DNA of 64,000 nucleotides from Hepsetus odoe. Its lineage: Eukaryota > Chordata > Actinopteri > Characiformes > Hepsetidae. The notes below the pieces were generated by a model. The model was not told the DNA's origin. It ran no database searches and saw only the letters and a list, made by a program, of their open reading frames with translations. A program made the position numbers and the translations under genes. Location: assembly GCA_017165825.1 (NCBI GenBank), contig CM029377.1:25138386-25202385 (forward strand), read 5' to 3'. The first letter of the stretch is position 1. Each line of letters begins with the position of its first letter. This document shows, one piece after another, positions 41,200 to 50,493 of the stretch.

Positions 41200-42402
41200 C
41201 TGAATCTACTATTTGTGTCTGATGGTGAATATGTGGTCCCTAAACAATTAAAGTAAACAATGTCTGTCGGGTTCAAGTTTTCTGATTTTGATTCTAGTTT
41301 TGCAAAGCTGTCATTAATCCTTTATTCTTTGCTTTAATTAAAAAAAAACAAAAAAAAAACTTTAACCACTTTTACCGGTGCATCCCTGCAGACAAGCCGT
41401 GTTATGAAAGTCTTAGTGCCCCTATGAATATGACCAATGTTGAGAATACATTCATATCCTCTACAGAAAATATATATACACTTTAAAGCATTTGACAGTA
41501 TATTTGCCACATTTAACATGTTATAAGTAATGTTGTGTAAGAATGTATAGCACAACTGATGACAAAAAATGTACTAAACCATTTTATTTGCTTTTGCTTT
41601 TGAAATTATGTTAAAGCAAATATATACACAGAGCCCTGATCTCAACATCATCCAGTGTATCTGGGATTACATGAAGAGACAGAAGGATGTGAGGAAGCCT
41701 ACATCCACAGAAGATCTGTGGTTAGTTCTCCAAGATGTTCGGAACAACCTACCAGCCGAGTTCCTTCAAAAACTGTGTGCAAGTGTACCTAGAAGAATTG
41801 ATGCTGTTTTGAAAGCAAAGGGTCATCACGCCAAATATCGATTTGATTTAGATTTTGTTGATTGATGAAAATAAATGATTAACACTTAAATTTTTTTTAA
41901 AGCATTCTTTGTTTACAGCATTTTTTCCACACCTGCCTAAAACCTTTGCACAGTACTGTATATATATATATAGTTATATATAGTTCAGAAAATATATATT
42001 TAAAAATAAGCAATACAGTTTGTTTAATTTTGTTCCCTGTAGAGCATTTATTAACTTAAAACTAAAAACTAAAAGTGTAATTTGCAACAAAATGTGAAAT
42101 TTAACAGGTGCTTAATTTTTTGCACAGAAAGATCTTTGTGTTCCTTTCCTTATGGTTTTCTTCATCAGCTCATTAAGATGTGGGAAGATATTTGCCAAAG
42201 TCCAAAAGAAGGTCTCTATTTGGAAGGCCATCAGCAACTCAGCAAAAAACTTAACACTTTATATAACAGCATTGCGGCCTGCGTTTTTTTAATCCTCTTT
42301 TTTACTTTTTCCTATTTTGGGGTTTTCTGAAAAATGGCAGACAGTAAGATACTAATCTGCAAATGAAAAACCTTAATGTGCTGTTTATACACTTATACAC
42401 AG

Positions 42403-42434
<32 letters not shown>

Positions 42435-44601
42435 CTTGTACACACACACACACATATATATATCCTGTCCTATAAACCTTCCCTTTTACTCTAGCTGGTA
42501 CGCGTCTTTCACAAATCACTCCAGCCACTCTTCTCCACCCATTCCAACCTGCCTGCACTCTCTTTTTCACCTCTCTTCCACACTCGCCGTTACACCGCAC
42601 TGTTGATCCCAAGTATTTAAACTCCTCCACCTTTGTTACCTCCACTCCCTGCATCCTAACCACTCCACGTTCCTCCCTTTCATTCACACTCATGTATTCT
42701 GTCTTTGCCCTACTCACTTTCATTCCTCTCTTCTCCAGAGCATATCTCCATTTCTCCAGGTTCTCCTCAAGCTGCTCCCTACTCTCACTGCAGATCACAA
42801 TATCATCAGTAAACATCATCGTCCACGGAGACTCCTGTCTAACCTCGTCCGTCAACCTGTCCATTACTATTGCAAACAAGAATGGGCTCAGTGCTGATCC
42901 TTGATGTAATCCAACCTCTACCTTAAATGCATCTGTCACTCCCACTGCAGATCTCACCACTGTTACACTGTCATCATACATATCCAGAACAACTCTCACA
43001 TACTTCTCTGTAACACCTGACTTCCTCATACAAAACCACAACTCCTCTCTAGGCACCCTGCCATATGCTTTCTCCAAATCCACAAAGGCACAATGCAGCT
43101 CCTTCTGACCTTCTCTGTACTTCTCCATCAACACCCTCAGAGCAAACATTGTATCTGTGGTGCTCTTTCTCAGCATAAAACCATACTGTTGTTCACTAAT
43201 CCTCACTTCTTTCTTAACCTAGCTTCCACGACTCTTTCCCATAACTTCCTGCTGTGGCTGATCAACTTTATCCCTCTATAGTTACTGCAGCTCTGTGCAT
43301 CACCCTTATTCTTGAAGATCGGTACCAGTACACTTCGTCTCCACTCCTCAGGCATCCTCTCACTTGCCAAGATTGTGTTAAACAATCTGGTCAGACACTT
43401 AACTGCCATCTCCCCTAAACATCTCCATGCTTCCACTGGTATGTCATCCAGTCCAATAGCCTTTCCATTTTTCATCCTCTTCATCGCTGCCCTTAATTCC
43501 ATCTTGTTTATTTGCTGCACTTCCTGGTTCACTCTTCTCACATCATCCCGTCTTCTCTCTCTCTCATTTTCTTCATTCATCAGCCCCTCGAAGTATTCCT
43601 TCCATCTGCTCAACACGCTCTGTTCACCTGTGAGAACGTTTCCATTTCTGTCCTTAATCGCCCTGACCTGTAGCACATCTGTCCCAGATCTGTCTCTCTG
43701 TCTAGCCAATCGGTAAAGGTCCTTTTCTCCCTCTTTACTGTCCAACCTTCTCATACAATTCACCAAACACCTTATCTTTGGCCTTCACCACTGCTTTCTT
43801 CGCCCTGCGGCTTGTACACCTGTCTACGTTCTTCATCTCTCTGACTGTCCCATGTCTTCTTTGCCTCCCTCTTCTTTTGAATACACTCCTGGACTTCTTG
43901 GTTCCACCACCAGGTTTCCTTATCCTCCTTCTTCCTTCCAGATGTCCCACCAAGTACATTTCTAGCCGTCTGCCTTATCACTTCTGCAGTAGTTTCCCAG
44001 CAATCCGGTAGCTCTTCAACACCTCCCAGTGCCCGTGTTAACTCCTGCCTGAATTCCACCTTGCAGTCCTCCTCCTTCAGCTTCCACCACTTGATCCTCG
44101 ACTCTGCCCTCACTTTCCGCCTCTTCTTGACCTCCAAGGTCATCCTACGGGCCACCTTTCTATGCTGTTTAGCTACACTCTCCCCTGTCACTACTTTGCA
44201 GTCTCCAATCTCTTTCAGACTGACCCTCCTGCAAAGAATATAATCCACCTGTGAGCATCTTCCTCCGCTCTTATACGTCACCCTGTGCTCCTCCCTCTTC
44301 TTAAAATAAGTATTAACTACAGCCATTTCCATCCTTTTTGCAAAATCTACAACCATCTGACCTTCAGCATTCCTCTCCTTGACACCAAGACTACCCATCA
44401 CCTCCACAGTACTGGTGGCGGTCATTGTTAACCCGTGCCTCGACCCATCCGGTATGGAATTCTGTATTGTTGTCCGCATATTGACTTGGCAAAGTTTTAC
44501 ACCGGATGCCCTTCCTCACTTAACCCTCCCCATTTACCCGGGCTTGGGACTGGTACGAAGAAATACAGTGTATCCCTAGTGGCTGGGTGNCTAGTGGGGG
44601 G

Positions 44602-44682
<81 letters not shown>

Positions 44683-45146
44683 TATACTATTTTATAACCT
44701 ACTAAGTGCCAATAGTAAAAGCTACTTTATCATACTTCATCATACTTTATCATTACATACATTTTGTTACACTAATCGATGGTTACTAATTATTATTAAT
44801 TTTCAGGATTTTAGCAATACACAATATTTGGGGATATCCCTGCACACTGCTACTTCACAAATAACAGGTGATGGGAACAGGCTTGTGCAAAAACTGACCT
44901 GGGCAGAGGGCAATGTTGCAGAGTTTGCTCTGTGTCTCTGGGCCGTCACAGGCTCTGCCGCCGTGCTGCGGTGGGGTGCACACGCGAGTGCGGGTGCGGT
45001 GACCCCTGCCACAGGTGAAAGAGCACAAACTCCATGGAGACCACTCTTCCCACACACCATGCACTGCCAACAAAGTAAAACAGTTAGAATATTCTCTCAC
45101 AAACTCAAACACACGCAAACACACACACACACACACACACCCACAT

Positions 45147-45183
<37 letters not shown>

Positions 45184-48100
45184 CATTTACTGCAATTAAA
45201 CTGTTACTACTTACCCCACTTACACAGCTATGCACCACTTATATATACAGACAGATCCACACATACAAACACATGCACCCACACACATACATATATATGT
45301 AAAAGTTTAAACACCTCTGGTAAACTTAATCTATCATTGAACTATTTTTTCCAAATGTTAAAACAAAAAATATCTAACAGTATAAATATACCATTTGCAC
45401 GTCATTCATTTTTTATCCCAGTCACACAGCATGAAGCATTTAGCAAATTAACACATTTTTTATCAGAAATCAATCAAATCCTGTCATTTGATCAGGGGTG
45501 TAGATGCTTGTGTAGATACACAATCGGACGTTCACACTCACACGTAAATGAGAAGACAGAAAAAAAAACCAAAACAAATACAGTATGATTAAGTGTACAG
45601 CACTAGATAGAGTTAGAAAATACTTCATCTTGCATTAGACTTCATAGGTTGAGTTCTTCTTTTCAGCTGATTACTCCTTTTTTTGTAGTGCTAGGTTGAG
45701 GTTTTAAACAGGTGCTTCAGAATGAAGAATTACTTGAGTAATGTATATTTTGGGACTGGGTCACACAGAGGGCACTGAGTACATTTATGGAGCTGCTGCG
45801 CTGAAAAAACACAGGACTCATAGGAACCTTAGAATTAGTAGATTAGTAGAATAAGGTTAATTAAGATTATAATACATTCATTTAGAATTGTTCTAAAGAC
45901 CTTAGAGTTGACTTGTAGTTCCTGTCTGGGAAACTAACACAGAAAAGGGGTCCATGCATGTGCACACAGCTGTATATTGTAATCTAATGTATCTCTAACG
46001 CAGTGACATTTCTTCAACATTTCTCGCTTCATTTAAGCATTCTGCTTCACTCTGCATCTCCTCACCTAAGGCCCATACACTGCAGTTGTGGCTGCCTAGT
46101 GCAGAGGTACAGTATGAAACTGACATGAAGTGTGCTTTGATGAGTGTTCACTCTCCAAGAGTGAAACTTAATCTGGTCATCAAAGTCAAGGCCAATGACC
46201 TGTCTTCCTTCTTCACTTCCATCGATCAAAGCCCTCTCTCTCCTGTTTTAATTGCATAATGAAAGCTTGAGTCCTACTCAAACACTTTTTAATTAAAAGC
46301 AAACTCCCTGTGCACTTGCCACAGAAAAAGGCAGGATGAGGCACCTACACGGAGGCCTTTTCATCAGCAGCTCCCTTATCTATTGCGAGATGCGATCGGA
46401 AGATTTTCAGAACCTCTGACATTCCACTTTAAGCTAAGAATGCAAGATTAAAACGAGATCCTGAGCCATTCCCTCTGCAGCAGCAGCATGTTTTTTTTTC
46501 TAAAAACAATCATTACTCCAGACGCCCACTCCCTTTCACTTCGCCCTATGGCATATGAGTGCATACTCTCTTAGCATTTTCTTCAGGAGGTGAAAAATAT
46601 TGAGGAGCTTCAATAACTTTGGTCAATTTCCAGAGGAATTTTCATTATTGCCTACTGTTTACGCAGGGAGAGAACCAGTAGCACAGTGCACACATTGGGT
46701 ATATGGTGCAGTGTGTGGCCATGGCTTGTATCTCTCTTTTGGTCAGGAGAATAAACATGATAACCAATAATATCAGCCAATGTTACATGGTCAAATAATA
46801 AATAAGTTAAATAGTGAATTACTGACAAATAAGACTGTAAATTGTCCATTGTGTATTATAAAATAACACCTTTAACATGTCACTTTTCCTAATCTAAAAT
46901 TAAACGAAACTGAAGTCTATTATAATTCTGTGGATTCTGTTATTTACCTCTTATTGTGTCAGCAAATGGTGTAAAACTTTACATTTTTTCTTGGATTTTC
47001 CCAGTTTTTAAATTTTTTTTTCTGCCTGAAAACATTTCAGATTTTTTTCAAACACCCCAATCCAAAACTTTAAGTTCGGCATTGCATGTGCGGGACTCTT
47101 ATTAATAATCAAGCAGCAATTCGTGGAATTAGTCCAAAAAATGCAATGTTTAGTTCCTCTTATGAAATAGGTCTTGTTCCAAAAAATGGAAGGCATGCTT
47201 GTCATTTGCTTTTTATGATCTACATTTTGCCATCAATAGTGAGACCAGTCAATAACATTTCCTCAGGTATGAAAATTAAACTTTTAATCCGGCCTGCCAC
47301 TTCCACCTGCTAGCTAGGTCTCCCATTCTAAAATCAAGCTGGTGAACTACCATTAATGCAATGCTTTTGGACAGTTCAATGGAGGGAATGATAAATGCCA
47401 ATTCTGTTATGTTGAATAACTGTCACCCATACTAGCTAGCCCTGTGCTGAGGGATGGGGGTGATGTAGACGATTCTATTCACCTATAGAGAGTGAAGCCA
47501 GTTATGCTCCTTTGGACACCCTGCCACAGTTTTCAGTGTCAATGGGAATGAATGTCATAAGTTCCTGACAACAGAATCATTGCCTGGATGGTTGGGCCAC
47601 TTAGGATCGCCAAAATGTCCAGCGCTTTTACTGTTACATTATGTTAGACTCTTCCAGGGCCTAGTTGATTTGTAGGTTTTATGATGAATAATGATACAAA
47701 TTTTAAGGAGGTAGAAATGGATACGATAGTGATAAAATAAATGTTTGTATGATCAAATTTTTTATTATCATATCCAATTTCTTATTTAGACAACAGTATC
47801 AAAATAAATCACATATAGCCTAACAAATAAAGTGTGAGAATATAAGAATGTAAAGCTTCTCAAAATTACAATTAGTTTAGTAGATGTTTTTAGGTGTTTT
47901 TATATTATTTTTCATTGGCCAATGATTATTTCTGTTCAGTTTGGTGAATATAGCCTGTACTATATAAGTGAGCAAGCACAGCCGCCTCTATAAAATGAAC
48001 GGTTTCAATACAAATGTAATACAATATACTGCAACAGAAAATCAAGTCACTAAATATTGGTGCTTTATTGAAGAATTCTCAAGCTGTGAGATCTCAATAT

Positions 48101-50257
48101 GTGAGATCTCGATAGATCGCTCGGCTCCCAGACTCTGACATAGTGGCACATTACCACCTGATATAAGAAAAGGAAAAGCTCTTAGCTGGCTCCATTATAC
48201 TGCAGGCTAAGCCATGCCAGAGGGAAAAGGAATGGTTTTATTTGAGCAGCTCAACATGTTCCTGTTCTTTGTCTGTTTACAGTGGCATCTAGAGCCATGG
48301 TTGTACAGGAGGGAAAAAATCGGTGCAGTGCCGCTGTGAGTTGCCAGCCCAGTTATGGCACATTACTGTACAAGCTCAATGCTGAGCTCTGCTGAACTTT
48401 AAATTTGTGGGGTTTTTTTTATTCATTTCCTACTCAAAGGCCAAAATGGAAATTTGGACTGTGGTGGCACATCTTGTTCCCACATGTCCGTTTGATGCAA
48501 AGCAAGATAGTGACAAAAATGTCAGGTAAATGCTTCCCTTGACCCAGTCCAAAAAATTTAATTTCAAAGCATTTTACTATTCTGCCAGACCTTCTCTTTT
48601 TAAATGTTTCTTGGGTGAAATAAATGGATCACGGTCAATAGTTAAAGCATGGGGTAATTCAATAGTAATTAGTACTCATTCATTTTTAATTGACTATTTT
48701 CACATCACTAAGTTAAAGTGGCAGTAATTCAAATTTTTTATTTATTCATAATTCAGATCTTAAGAATCTCAAATCCAATTTAAGCCAATTTCTTATTTGT
48801 TATTCTCTTATATGTGATGTCAGATTCCTGCCCTCGTGTGCTCAGATTGACACATGTGCTTTTTTCCCCCACACCAAATGCAGCCATAATCTTTCAGCTC
48901 TAACAGTGACCAGCTGAGAGTTGTTTACAACAAATTATCATTTTGTGTTTGTTGCTACTAATCTCAAATGGCTCTCCACTCCCCAGATATATCATAAAAA
49001 TGAGGATTTCTGCACCCAAACAATGCATCATATGTCAAAAAAAGTGCTATTCAGTCAGCGTCTATACTGGGCTTACAGTTCACTGTGTGAGTGTAGAAAC
49101 TGGTGTCATCACTCACAAGGTGCACACTGAAGTAGGGAGCCATTTTAGATTCAGTCAAAATTTGGTCTGCAGTTTAGTCATGTAATGCTACTGTTAAGGG
49201 TGCATCAATGCAAGCAGCTTCAGTCACAATAAAGAACAAATGTGAATCATGTCAGAAAGCTGTAATAAAAAAATAACACTAAGCTCCCAGGCTTATGAAC
49301 ATAGCCAATGAAACCACTTTTTTCACAGGAGTAGATTATAGGCTTTCACTTAATGCCATAGTTGTGTTTCAGTAGAGCAGATTTTTAGTATCATTGTGAA
49401 TTAAAGTTTTGTTTTTTTGGCATTTTCTCATTATTGTCACTTCCTTGAGTCAGGTCTATACTCTAAGCCAGGGGTGTTGAACTCTGGCCCTCCAGAACAG
49501 AGTTTGACACCCGTGGCTTAGAGTATAGACGTCCAGCACATTTTGGTGATTTCCCTCCTCAAACACACTCTCTACACCCGCCACTAAGTGTGAACTGGGT
49601 GTGTAAGGAGGGAAATCACCAAAATGTGCTGGACCCCAGAACCTCCAGGACTGCAGTTCGACACCCCTGCTCTAAGCTATAAATACTGCATGTAAACTTC
49701 AATCAGACCTCAATCCTAAAATACTATGTGATTACATAACTTCAGTCATACACTATAATACATTAAAAAGGAATAACTCTTGATTGCTAAAGCCTTGGTT
49801 GGTATAGCAACTGTACCAACTGTCTGATCCAGTTCAATTAACCAAACATAGAACTTATGCATTGGTGACGTGACATATTTGAGAACCCATGGTTTATCTT
49901 TAAAGTTCTAAAAAAAAGGGCTTTTGTTACCAGGTATTGTTTCTTCTAGACCCTCTGCACACGAGTCTAAACTCAAGACAGAAGTGATGTTTTTTTTTTC
50001 CTTATTACAAATGTAACAGGAAAAATCTCATTTCATGGAGTCATGATCCTGTAATCTGCTGACAAATTGCAACTTTATACATTCCAAAGAGTTCAGTTAA
50101 AGGAGTGGCAGATGAAAGCAATATGAATGGTCTTACTTAGACTGGGAAAGAGATGAAACAACATAAAACATGACATTTGACAAAACACAACGAAGTGATA
50201 TAACCAAAAGAAAAATTTGAATGCCGTCTCACAGCATGCTTTACAACAAAGAATGAC

Positions 50258-50293
<36 letters not shown>

Positions 50294-50385
50294 CACATGA
50301 CAACAAAATTTAAAATTTTAATTTAAAGCAAAACTAACAAACATTTCCTGGCATACGATGATATATAGTGTGTGAGAGAGAGACA

Positions 50386-50429
<44 letters not shown>

Positions 50430-50440
50430 TGGGTGTGTGA

Positions 50441-50493
<53 letters not shown>

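Larger units (their letters stand above)
37949..44898 (-). other. adgrb3: ADGRB3 intron, 7 kb
   Basis: Holds two SINE A copies (38566 and 39309), a TA array (41120), Tc1 relic 4 (41608), AC/AT arrays and the long RTE-like LINE (42466-44589). The stretch 40080-40720 is repeat-free with higher CG content and could be a conserved noncoding element; the 122-codon frame on its minus strand resembles no protein I know. Confidence 0.85.

Noticed and set aside
44828..45199. 123-codon plus-strand frame
   Set aside because: Antisense of the TSR2 exon and the CA array.
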